Shown one piece after another: positions 1 to 5,898 of a DNA stretch of 8,037 nt. A program made the position numbers and the translations under genes. The notes beneath the pieces are model-generated. The model was given only the letters and a program-made list of their open reading frames with translations, made no database searches and had not been told where the DNA came from. Numbering within the stretch: the first letter of the stretch is position 1; each line of letters starts with the position of its first letter. The stretch lies in assembly GCA_002474415.1 (NCBI GenBank), contig DLQV01000163.1, positions 6,960 through 14,996 on the forward strand, given 5' to 3'. The DNA is from Lachnospiraceae bacterium UBA7598 (GTDB lineage: Bacteria; Bacillota; Clostridia; Lachnospirales; Lachnospiraceae).

Positions 1-37
1 ATCAGGCGTGCGCTCTAACCAGCTGAGCTATAAGCCC
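1..37 (-). tRNA. tRNA-Ile (GAT), 5' half, cut by the window edge
   Basis: Read on the minus strand from position 37 downward, the sequence has the 5' half of a tRNA: a 7-nt acceptor strand GGGCTTA, TA, a D stem GCTC/GAGC around AGCTGGTTA, then an anticodon stem strand CACGC and loop CTGAT. The last three bases in the window (positions 3-1) are the anticodon GAT, so this is tRNA-Ile. The 3' half lies outside. It is the chromosomal flank of the mobile element. The gene is read away from the element, so the element lies upstream of its 5' end, not at the 3' end commonly used as an integrase target. Confidence 0.93.
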
Positions 38-57
38 CTATGCAAAACACGATTTGT

Positions 58-86
58 ATATTACAATATTTTTCACCATTCGTCAA
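58..86 (-). promoter_or_regulatory. Sigma70/SigA-type promoter of the tRNA-Ile gene
   Basis: On the minus strand there is a -35 box TTGACG (positions 86-81), a 17-bp spacer and a -10 box TAATAT (63-58). Transcription would start near position 51, about 14 nt before the mature tRNA 5' end. The spacing is optimal and both boxes are near consensus. The promoter is intact, so the neighbouring insertion has not separated the tRNA from its core promoter, though any UP element upstream of position 87 may have changed. Confidence 0.8.
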
Positions 87-107
87 GTGGTTTTCCCGTA
101 ATTTTAT

Positions 108-141
108 AGATTTTTAAATATAAAAAACACCCTAAAAATCT
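108..141. other. Probable attL core region of the ICE
   Basis: TTTTT (111-115), six bases AAATAT (116-121) and AAAAAA (122-127) match the T-run, 6-bp coupling sequence and A-run arrangement known at Tn916 insertion sites. A 9-bp inverted repeat, AGATTTTTA (108-116) and TAAAAATCT (133-141), surrounds it. The site lies between an intact chromosomal tRNA promoter and the element's putative integrase arm sites, which is where the junction must fall. The exact crossover cannot be fixed without the right end or the empty site, and AT-rich DNA gives such patterns by chance. Confidence 0.5.
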
Positions 142-195
142 GATTATCCCCATAAACACAGTGTCTACAAGCATATTCAATAGGGAATAAATCGT

Positions 196-218
196 GATTT
201 TACTACGAATTTACTACT
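196..218. repeat. Paired integrase arm-type (DR2-like) sites
   Basis: TTTACTAC occurs at 199-206 and again at 210-217, 11 bp apart, about one helical turn. The second copy reads GAATTTACTACT (207-218). From memory, the DNA bound by the N-terminal domain of Tn916 integrase is GAGTAGTAAATTC, whose complement matches this copy at 12 of 13 positions. In Tn916 such DR2 sites lie inside each end and are bound while the catalytic domain sits on the core site. Here they lie roughly 75-100 bp inside the proposed junction. The motif is directly visible; binding is inferred. Confidence 0.62.
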
Positions 219-307
219 AATGAATGAGCCTTGATACGTCTTATTTCCCAGATATGCAAAGATATGGCATGGCACATCAGTAAAAATTGAATACTTATAT
301 AGACTAT

Positions 308-330
308 GGAACGTACACTTTTGGCGTTCC
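308..330 (+). promoter_or_regulatory. Leader hairpin upstream of the surface-protein gene
   Basis: GGAACG (308-313) can pair with CGTTCC (325-330) across an 11-nt loop, followed by four T residues (331-334). A -10-like TATATA (296-301) just upstream would place a transcript start close to 308, but I find no convincing -35 box. GAACG (309-313) could alternatively pair with CGTTC (346-350), the left arm of the next hairpin, so the two structures may be mutually exclusive. This pairing logic is inference. Confidence 0.4.
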
Positions 331-342
331 TTTTCTATTTCC

Positions 343-369
343 AGTCGTTCAGAAATGGACGGCTTTTTT
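343..369 (+). terminator. Terminator-like attenuator in the surface-protein leader
   Basis: AGTCGTTC (343-350) pairs with GGACGGCT (357-364) as an 8-bp stem with two G-U pairs and a 6-nt loop, directly followed by a run of T (364-369). This is the form of an intrinsic terminator. It lies only about 14 nt before the ribosome binding site of the gene starting at 402 and no gene ends just upstream, so it would act as an attenuator or as a block to read-through from the element's circular junction. Confidence 0.55.
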
Positions 370-382
370 CATACCCAAAATC

Positions 383-390
383 GAAAGGAG
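383..390 (+). promoter_or_regulatory. Shine-Dalgarno that decides the start at 402
   Basis: GAAAGGAG lies 11 nt before the ATG at 402, which is followed by a classical signal peptide. The in-frame ATG at 306 has no such site, would put about 32 non-signal residues before the signal peptide, and lies upstream of the terminator-like hairpin. The start at 402 is therefore preferred. Confidence 0.85.
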
Positions 391-401
391 AAAGAGAAAC
401 T

Positions 402-3400
402 ATGAATAAGCTAGTAAAGCGATTGCTGACAGGAACGCTTGCTTTTGCAACCATTCTCACGGCATTACCAGTGACGGCGGTTCATGCTTCCGGCAATCAA
501 TACTGGACAGAATCAGCAGAACGTGTCGGCTACATTGAACACGTTATGAATGATGGTTCTATCAAATCCACATTCAATGAGGGACACATGAAAGTTGAGG
601 GCGAAACTGCCTACTGTGTGGACATCAACACCAATTTCAAGAACGGATATAAAACACGTTCTGACGCAAGCTCCCGTATGAGTAGCGATCAGATTGCGGA
701 CGTTGCTCTTTCCTTAGAGTACGTCAAGCAATATACCGCTTCTCATACGAACTTGAATTACAAACAGGGATACTTGCTGGAACAATGTGTTGTCTGGCAG
801 AGATTGAGTGAACAGCTCGGCTGGCAGTGTGACAACGTCAGAGCTTCCTATAATGAAATCTCACAGGCGGTACAGAATGAAGTGTACGCTGGTGCGAAAG
901 CATTTGTGAAAGCAAACAAGGGACGCTATGAATGTGGCGGTTACATCTACACTGGCGAAGGACAGGACATCGGACAGTTCTGGGCGAAGTTAAATGTAGG
1001 AAATGCAAAAGTCAAAAAGACTTCTTCCAATCCCACGGTCACAGATGGCAATGCCAACTATTCCTTTGAGGGTGCGACATTTGGTGTCTATTCTGATAAG
1101 GGCTGTAACAGCCAGCTTGCCACACTTACTGCCGATGGAAACGGCGATACCAAAGAAGTTGAGGTAAAAGCCGGAACAGTTTACATCAAAGAGCTTTCTG
1201 CTCCAAAGGGTTACAAGCTGGATTCGACTGTCCATGCCTTAAATGTGGAAGTTGGAAAAACAGCGACATTGACTGTTGCTGACACTCCAAAGGTCACAGA
1301 AACTTTGATTGATTTATTCAAAATCGACATGGAAACAGGAAAATCCACTCCACAGGGAAATGCTTCTTTAGAGGGTGCAGAGTTCACATGGAGCTATTAT
1401 GACGGTTACTACAATGCAGACAATCTTCCTGCAAAGGCTACCCGTACATGGACAACCAAAACCGTTGCAGAAAAAGACAGTGACGGAACTATCCATTATG
1501 TATCCAGACTTGCCGACAGCTACAAAGTATCCGGCGACAGCTTCTATACACAGGACGGTAAAAATGTACTGCCACTTGGTACACTCACTGTCACAGAAAC
1601 AAAAGCACCAAACGGCTACTTATTAGATGGTGCATATATGCAGGCTGACGGAAGTTCCGAACAGATTAAGGGAACATACCTTACACAGATTTCCGAAGAT
1701 GGCGAACTTGCTATACTTTCTGGAAGCAACCAGTATTCCGTATCCGACAAGGTTATCCGTGGCGGTGTAAAAATCCAGAAACGTGACCTTGAAACAAAGG
1801 ATACCAAAGCACAGGGAAGTGCAACCTTACAGTACACAGAGTTCAATATCATTTCCTTGAATGACAGTCCTGTACTGGTTGAGGGAAAATTATACAACAA
1901 GAATGAAACCGTAAAGAAGATTCAGACAGGAATTGACGGAATTGCTTCTACTTCTGCTGATTTACTCCCTTACGGAAAATACAGATTAGAAGAAAGCAAA
2001 GCACCAGAGGGCTACTTAACAGACAGTGCAAAAGCAATCGACTTTTCTATCACGGAAGATGGAAAAATCGTGGACTTGACCGACAAATCCCACTCTGTCT
2101 ACAACCAGATTAAACGTGGCGATATTGAGGGTGTGAAAATCGGTGCAGGTACACACAAACGTCTTGCAGGTGTTCCATTCAGAATTACAAGCAAGACAAC
2201 GGGAGAATCCCATATTGTAGTTACTGACAAAAACGGTCAGTTCTCCACTGCTTCAAGCTGGGCTTCCCACAAGGTCAATACCAATGCCGGAAAATCCAGT
2301 GAGGACGGTGTCTGGTTCGGTACATCTGAACCAGACGACAGCAAAGGTGCATTGCTTTATGATACCTATGTGATTGAGGAATTAAAGTGTGATTCCAACG
2401 CCGGATTTAAGCTGATTCCAGCTTTTGAGGTAGTCGTATCCAGAAATAAAGTGACCGTAGATTTAGGGACACTGACCGATGAATACGAAAAAGAAATCAC
2501 AATCCATACCACAGCTACCGACAAGAAAACAGGCGAAAAAATGATTGTTGCCGGAAAAGCCATCAAGATCGTGGACAAAGTCACACTTGATGGCTTGGAA
2601 GTTGGAACAAAATATAAACTTTCCGGCTGGCAGATGTTAAAGGAAGAAAACGCCGAACTTCTGATTGACGGGAAACGTGTAGACAGTGATTACACATTTA
2701 CTGCCGACAGCGAAAAAATGACGGTTGAGATTACTTATAGTTTTGATGGTTCAGCTCTTGGCGGTCAGAACCTTGTTACTTTTGAGGAATTGTACGATAT
2801 GAGCAATCCGAAAGAGCCTGTCAAGGTTGCCGAACATAAGGACATCAACGATGATGGACAGACCGTTCTTATCACGGAACGTATCATCAAAATCCATACG
2901 ACCGCTACGGACAAGAACGGCAAGAAAGAAATCGAAGCCGGAAAAGATGTAACGATTGTGGATAAAGTCACATTAGATGGTCTGGAAGTTGGAACAAAAT
3001 ACAAACTTTCCGGCTGGCAGATGTTAAAAGAGGAAAATGCCGAACTTCTGATTGATGGAAAGAAAGTATCCAATGATTATGAGTTTACAGCCGACAATGA
3101 AAAAATGACGGTTGAGATTGCTTTTACCTTTGATGGTTCTTCTCTTGGTGGCAAGAGCCTTGTTACCTTTGAGGAATTATACGATATGACCAATCCAGAC
3201 GAACCAAAGAAAGTGACAGAACATAAGGACATCACAGACGATGGACAGACTGTGACAATCAAGGAAGTGCCGGAAGTCCCAGACACACCAAAGGATACCG
3301 ACACGCCGGATACACCATCTACGGTTACTAAGACAAATGACAGCCCAAAAACAGGCGACAATACCAATATCTATGCTTATCTTGCCATGCTCGGTCTTTC

Positions 3401-3455
3401 CTGCGTAGGGCTTGGCGGTATGCTTTACTTCAAACGTCGTAGAAAGAAATCATAA
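402..3455 (+). CDS. Cell-wall-anchored thioester/CnaB/VaFE-repeat adhesin (SPKTG)
   Basis: A 1017-aa secreted surface protein. Residues 1-29 are a signal peptide (MNKLVKRLLTG, hydrophobic core, cleavage near VHA-SG). Residues about 35-195 look like a thioester domain: Cys72 in YCVD and Gln128 in QCVVW with Trp four residues on, the expected spacing for a Cys-Gln thioester. Then come several CnaB/SpaA-like beta domains with the hallmark E..APxGY strands (near residues 264, 399 and 530) and candidate isopeptide pairs Lys307/Asp449 and Lys460/Asn568, followed by a fourth, less typical beta domain. Two VaFE repeats (about 699-828 and 829-953) begin HTTATD, contain VTFEELY and end DDGQT, as in Thr-Gln ester-bond domains. 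A Pro/Thr/Asp-rich linker leads to SPKTG (981-985), a membrane helix and KRRRKKS. SPKTG is a sorting motif used by Clostridioides difficile sortase B, and similar proteins occur on its Tn916-like elements. The ligand is unknown. The likely role is covalent attachment to host or bacterial surfaces. It occupies the orf24 position as ICE cargo. Confidence 0.9.
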   Translation: MNKLVKRLLTGTLAFATILTALPVTAVHASGNQYWTESAERVGYIEHVMNDGSIKSTFNEGHMKVEGETAYCVDINTNFKNGYKTRSDASSRMSSDQIADVALSLEYVKQYTASHTNLNYKQGYLLEQCVVWQRLSEQLGWQCDNVRASYNEISQAVQNEVYAGAKAFVKANKGRYECGGYIYTGEGQDIGQFWAKLNVGNAKVKKTSSNPTVTDGNANYSFEGATFGVYSDKGCNSQLATLTADGNGDTKEVEVKAGTVYIKELSAPKGYKLDSTVHALNVEVGKTATLTVADTPKVTETLIDLFKIDMETGKSTPQGNASLEGAEFTWSYYDGYYNADNLPAKATRTWTTKTVAEKDSDGTIHYVSRLADSYKVSGDSFYTQDGKNVLPLGTLTVTETKAPNGYLLDGAYMQADGSSEQIKGTYLTQISEDGELAILSGSNQYSVSDKVIRGGVKIQKRDLETKDTKAQGSATLQYTEFNIISLNDSPVLVEGKLYNKNETVKKIQTGIDGIASTSADLLPYGKYRLEESKAPEGYLTDSAKAIDFSITEDGKIVDLTDKSHSVYNQIKRGDIEGVKIGAGTHKRLAGVPFRITSKTTGESHIVVTDKNGQFSTASSWASHKVNTNAGKSSEDGVWFGTSEPDDSKGALLYDTYVIEELKCDSNAGFKLIPAFEVVVSRNKVTVDLGTLTDEYEKEITIHTTATDKKTGEKMIVAGKAIKIVDKVTLDGLEVGTKYKLSGWQMLKEENAELLIDGKRVDSDYTFTADSEKMTVEITYSFDGSALGGQNLVTFEELYDMSNPKEPVKVAEHKDINDDGQTVLITERIIKIHTTATDKNGKKEIEAGKDVTIVDKVTLDGLEVGTKYKLSGWQMLKEENAELLIDGKKVSNDYEFTADNEKMTVEIAFTFDGSSLGGKSLVTFEELYDMTNPDEPKKVTEHKDITDDGQTVTIKEVPEVPDTPKDTDTPDTPSTVTKTNDSPKTGDNTNIYAYLAMLGLSCVGLGGMLYFKRRRKKS
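2496..3260 (+). repeat. Two tandem VaFE/ester-bond domain repeats inside the adhesin
   Basis: Repeat 1 (2496-2885) and repeat 2 (2886-3260) encode about 130 and 125 residues; the HTTATD motif recurs exactly 390 bp apart. The repeats share a stretch of 36 identical residues, from IVDKVTLDG to LLIDGK, while the DNA in that stretch differs at 13 synonymous positions. Each carries the N-terminal Thr pair (703-704; 833-834), a VTFEELY strand, a conserved His (812; 941) and a Gln (820; 949), matching the arrangement of domains with a Thr-Gln ester cross-link. Confidence 0.85.
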
Positions 3456-3463
3456 GGCGGTAA

Positions 3464-3503
3464 GGTAGCGGTTGGTAGAGCGTTCAAGGTCGCCACCCTT
3501 TTT
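3464..3503 (+). terminator. Possible intrinsic terminator after the adhesin gene
   Basis: GGTAGCGGTT (3464-3473) can pair with GGTCGCCACC (3488-3497) with one mismatch and three G-U pairs, and five T residues follow (3499-3503). It starts 9 nt after the stop codon of the adhesin. The stem is imperfect and the loop is 14 nt, so strength is uncertain. Confidence 0.4.
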
Positions 3504-3506
3504 GCA

Positions 3507-3549
3507 ACTTCACGCTCCCGTGAAGCTCTGATTTACGGGAGCGTGAAGT
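3507..3549. repeat. 15-bp perfect inverted repeat with a nested alternative hairpin
   Basis: ACTTCACGCTCCCGT (3507-3521) is matched exactly by its complement at 3535-3549 with a 13-nt loop. The left arm can instead fold locally: CTTCACG (3508-3514) with CGTGAAG (3519-3525) around CTCC. The two folds exclude each other. No T-run follows, so this is not an ordinary terminator. It lies in the untranslated spacer before the conjugation genes and may be a protein-binding site, an RNA switch or a replication structure. Confidence 0.7.
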
Positions 3550-3560
3550 CTACTAGGGGC

Positions 3561-3581
3561 GTGGGGAGTGTAGCTCCCCAC
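3561..3581. repeat. 8-bp GC-rich inverted repeat upstream of the first DUF961 gene
   Basis: GTGGGGAG (3561-3568) and CTCCCCAC (3574-3581) form a perfect 8-bp stem with a 5-nt loop. No T-run follows. It lies 51 bp before the start of the gene at 3633, so it would be in that gene's leader if transcribed from further upstream. I see no clear promoter in the 3456-3632 spacer. Confidence 0.6.
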
Positions 3582-3632
3582 AAAGTACAGCAGGAAAGAA
3601 AATAAAACAGAAAGAAAAGAGGTCAATCATTT

Positions 3633-3956
3633 ATGGAATTAAGATTTGTCGTACCAAACATGGAAAAGACATTCGGAAACTTGGAGTTTGCCGGAGAAAA
3701 TACTACGGAACAGCAGAGAATCAACGGGCGTATGGCTGTCATTACCAGAAGCTACAACCTGTATTCCGATGTGCAGAGAGCCGATGATGTTGTCGTTGTG
3801 CTTCCTGCCAAAGCTGGCGAAAAACATTTCTCGCCGGAGCAGAAAGTCAAACTTATCAACCCACGAATCACTACCGATGGCTATAAAATCGGGGAACGTG
3901 GATTTGTCAATTACATCTTACTTGCAGACGATATGTTACCAGCAGAAAGTAAATAA
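3633..3956 (+). CDS. DUF961 protein, HelP-like (Tn916 Orf23 homologue)
   Basis: A 107-aa soluble protein beginning MELRFVVPNMEKTFGN, which I recognise as the Orf23 protein of Tn916 (DUF961). The ICEBs1 relative HelP (YdcP) is a helicase processivity factor that helps host PcrA unwind the element for rolling-circle replication and transfer; the same role is inferred here. An AGAGG site lies about 12 nt before the ATG, somewhat far but the only good start. It is the first gene of the conjugation module, 15 bp before its paralogue. No signal peptide or membrane segment is visible. Confidence 0.9.
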   Translation: MELRFVVPNMEKTFGNLEFAGENTTEQQRINGRMAVITRSYNLYSDVQRADDVVVVLPAKAGEKHFSPEQKVKLINPRITTDGYKIGERGFVNYILLADDMLPAESK

Positions 3957-3971
3957 GGGGGTATTCAGATT

Positions 3972-4355
3972 ATGAGATTAGCAAATGGAATCGTCATTGA
4001 TAAAGAAAAGACTTTCGGAGTGTTGAAGTTCTCCGCATTACGCCGTGAGGTTCATGTACAGAATGAAGATGGGACGGTCAGTGAAGAAATTAAAGAACGT
4101 ACCTACGATTTGAAGTGTAACACACAGGGACGCATGATACAGGTATCCGTTCCGGCGACTGTTCCGTTAAAGGACTATGATTACAATGCCGAAGTGGAAC
4201 TTATCAACCCTGTTGCGGATACGGTAGCCAATGCAAATTACCGTGGTGCAGATGTGGACTGGTATGTAAAGGCAGACGATATTGTTTTGAAAAATAAAGG
4301 CACTCATGCCGGAAATCCACAGAACAATGCTCCACAGCAACCGCCGAAGAAATAA
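3972..4355 (+). CDS. DUF961 protein, HelP-like (Tn916 Orf22 homologue)
   Basis: A 127-aa protein beginning MRLANGIVIDKEKTFGVLKF. It shares the KTFG..(E/K)F core near its N terminus and the VELINP and Y..ADD elements with the preceding gene, so the two are diverged tandem paralogues of the DUF961 family, matching Tn916 orf22. It ends in a polar Asn/Pro/Gln/Lys tail (NNAPQQPPKK) absent from its neighbour. A strong AAGGGGG site lies about 10 nt upstream of the ATG. A role in helicase processivity on single-stranded ICE DNA is inferred from ICEBs1 HelP. It is 13 bp from the coupling-protein gene, clearly in one operon. Confidence 0.9.
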   Translation: MRLANGIVIDKEKTFGVLKFSALRREVHVQNEDGTVSEEIKERTYDLKCNTQGRMIQVSVPATVPLKDYDYNAEVELINPVADTVANANYRGADVDWYVKADDIVLKNKGTHAGNPQNNAPQQPPKK

Positions 4356-4368
4356 GAGGTGTTAGCGT

Positions 4369-5760
4369 ATGACGTGGAAAAAGAAAGGTAACAGGATTCG
4401 TGCCAGTGACAAATCGCTGGTCTATCACTTTTGTATCGGCTGGCTGTTGCTCCTGTTCGTTGCGGTGTTCCTGCTACTGAACCTGCGACAGCTTCTTGTT
4501 ACCGACTGGAAAGATTTTAACCTGCTCCATGCCGGAATTACATGGACTGCCTACAATTCCATTACGGTTCTGATAGCGACTGGTGTTTGTGCATTGGTCG
4601 CTTTTCTCTATTACCGTTACGGATATGACCGTATCAAGAGGTTGTTTCATAGACAAAAGCTGGCTCGTATGGTGCTGGAAAATAAATGGTATGAAGCGGA
4701 AAACACCAAAGACAGCGGTTTTTTCACTGACCTGCAAAGCAGATCAAGAGAAAAAATCGTGTGGTTTCCAAAAATCTACTACCAGATGGACAATGGTTTG
4801 TTGCATATTCTGTGTGAAATCACAATGGGAAAATATCAAGAACAGCTTCTGTCCTTAGAGGATAAGCTGGAATCGGGGCTGTACTGTGAGCTGACCGACA
4901 AGACACTACATGACGGATACATCGAATACACCCTGCTCTATGATATGATAGCGAACCGTATTTCGATTGATGAAGTGATTGCCGAAAACGGTGGTCTGCG
5001 GTTAATGAAAAATCTGGTGTGGGAATATGATTCACTTCCTCATGCCCTTATCTGCGGTGGTACAGGTGGTGGAAAAACCTATTTTCTGCTGACCATCATT
5101 GAAGCCCTGCTTAGAACCAATGCGGATTTATACATTCTTGACCCGAAGAACGCTGACCTTGCAGACTTGGGAACGGTCATGGGAAATGTCTACCACACGA
5201 AAGACGATATGATTGACTGCGTCAATGCCTTTTATGAGGGCATGGTCACACGCTCGGAAGAAATGAAACTGCACCCGAACTACCGCACAGGGGAAAACTA
5301 TGCCTATCTGGGGCTTGCTCCACAGTTCCTTATCTTTGATGAATATGTGGCGTTCTTGGAAATGCTCACGACAAAGGAAAGCACCGCCCTGTTAAGCCAG
5401 CTAAAGAAAATCGTCATGCTCGGCAGACAGGCTGGATACTTTCTGATTGTGGCTTGCCAGCGTCCAGACGCAAAGTATTTCGGGGACGGTATCAGAGATA
5501 ACTTCAACTTCCGTGTGGGGCTTGGTCGCATGAGTGAACTCGGTTACGGTATGCTCTTTGGAAGTGATGTGAAAAAGCAGTTTTTCCAGAAGCGAATCAA
5601 AGGTCGTGGATACTGTGATGTGGGAACAAGCGTCATATCAGAATTTTACACTCCCCTTGTACCCAAAGGATATGATTTCTTAGGTACGATTGGAGAACTT
5701 GCACACATAAGGCAGGACGGACAGGTGGCGTGCGAAGCGAAAGCCACAGGTACGGACTAG
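4369..5760 (+). CDS. FtsK/SpoIIIE-type coupling ATPase, TcpA (Tn916 Orf21 homologue)
   Basis: A 463-aa membrane-anchored ATPase. Two hydrophobic helices lie at about residues 18-39 and 62-82, followed by a cytoplasmic region with Walker A GGTGGGKT (230-237) and Walker B FLIFDE (Asp324, Glu325), then an ACQRPD sensor-like motif about 40 residues on. This layout matches the TcpA/Orf21 and ICEBs1 ConQ coupling proteins, which carry the relaxase-bound DNA strand to the transfer channel. Length is normal for the family. AGAGGTG precedes the ATG by about 7 nt. It follows the DUF961 pair and precedes oriT and the relaxase, the same order as in Tn916. There is no sign of damage. Confidence 0.94.
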   Translation: MTWKKKGNRIRASDKSLVYHFCIGWLLLLFVAVFLLLNLRQLLVTDWKDFNLLHAGITWTAYNSITVLIATGVCALVAFLYYRYGYDRIKRLFHRQKLARMVLENKWYEAENTKDSGFFTDLQSRSREKIVWFPKIYYQMDNGLLHILCEITMGKYQEQLLSLEDKLESGLYCELTDKTLHDGYIEYTLLYDMIANRISIDEVIAENGGLRLMKNLVWEYDSLPHALICGGTGGGKTYFLLTIIEALLRTNADLYILDPKNADLADLGTVMGNVYHTKDDMIDCVNAFYEGMVTRSEEMKLHPNYRTGENYAYLGLAPQFLIFDEYVAFLEMLTTKESTALLSQLKKIVMLGRQAGYFLIVACQRPDAKYFGDGIRDNFNFRVGLGRMSELGYGMLFGSDVKKQFFQKRIKGRGYCDVGTSVISEFYTPLVPKGYDFLGTIGELAHIRQDGQVACEAKATGTD

Positions 5761-5764
5761 CCTT

Positions 5765-5790
5765 GCTGGTGTGGCGGTAGCCACGCCAGC
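5765..5790. repeat. 11-bp inverted repeat at the start of the oriT region
   Basis: GCTGGTGTGGC (5765-5775) pairs with GCCACGCCAGC (5780-5790) around GGTA, with one G-U pair. It begins 4 bp after the coupling-protein stop codon. No T-run follows, so it is less like a terminator than part of the origin of transfer. Confidence 0.7.
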
Positions 5791-5847
5791 ATATATCAAG
5801 CCCCTCGGTATCTAACAGAGGGGCACAAATCACAAGGAAACATACAC

Positions 5848-5898
5848 AAAAGTTACCGATTCTTGGCTAAAATCAAGCGTTTGGTAGCTTTTTTTATT
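5848..5898 (+). repeat. Imperfect long hairpin with T-run, distal oriT region
   Basis: AAAAGTTACCGA (5848-5859) pairs with the stretch TTGGTAGCTTTT (5881-5892) with two G-U pairs; a small internal bulge follows, then CTTG (5862-5865) with CAAG (5874-5877) around an 8-nt loop. The right arm runs into a T-rich tract to 5898. It could be an intrinsic terminator, a relaxase recognition stem or a single-strand origin element; the sequence does not decide. Confidence 0.55.

Larger units (their letters stand above)
5761..5898 (+). other. oriT: Origin of transfer (oriT) with nic hairpin
   Basis: The non-coding gap between the coupling ATPase and relaxase genes is where Tn916 has oriT. At its centre GCCCCTC (5800-5806) and GAGGGGC (5818-5824) form a perfect 7-bp stem whose loop includes TATCTAACA. 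ICEBs1 oriT is a similar G/C-run inverted repeat with CTAACAG at the right side of the loop, and NicK nicks within it. I therefore place nic in 5800-5824, exact base unknown. Flanking stems at 5765-5790 and 5848-5892 complete the region. The relaxase encoded next door would bind and nick here. The assignment rests on position and on my memory of the ICEBs1 sequence. Confidence 0.78.

Noticed and set aside
1..37. tRNA 3' end used as the attachment site
   Set aside because: The element lies on the 5' side of the tRNA with an intact promoter between, so the usual tRNA 3'-end integration model does not fit.
231..266. Promoter with TTGATA (231-236) and a downstream GATATG or TATGCA
   Set aside because: The spacing is only 15-16 bp and the -10 box is poor, so I cannot support it over chance in AT-rich DNA.
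306..401. Upstream extension of the adhesin from ATG 306
   Set aside because: It has no ribosome binding site, puts non-signal sequence before a textbook signal peptide and overlaps a terminator-like hairpin; ATG 402 has a strong site.
2496..3260. CRISPR or short tandem repeat array
   Set aside because: The repetition is two large protein-domain copies in a coding frame with no short repeat-spacer pattern.
2765..3367. Minus-strand open frames of 102 and 96 aa in the adhesin repeats
   Set aside because: They mirror the VaFE repeats in a shadow frame, resembling each other only because the repeats do. No ribosome sites or promoters are evident.
3646..3975. 109-aa plus-strand open frame overlapping the first DUF961 gene
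   Set aside because: It is an alternative frame of a conserved gene, starts 13 nt inside it and has no family resemblance.
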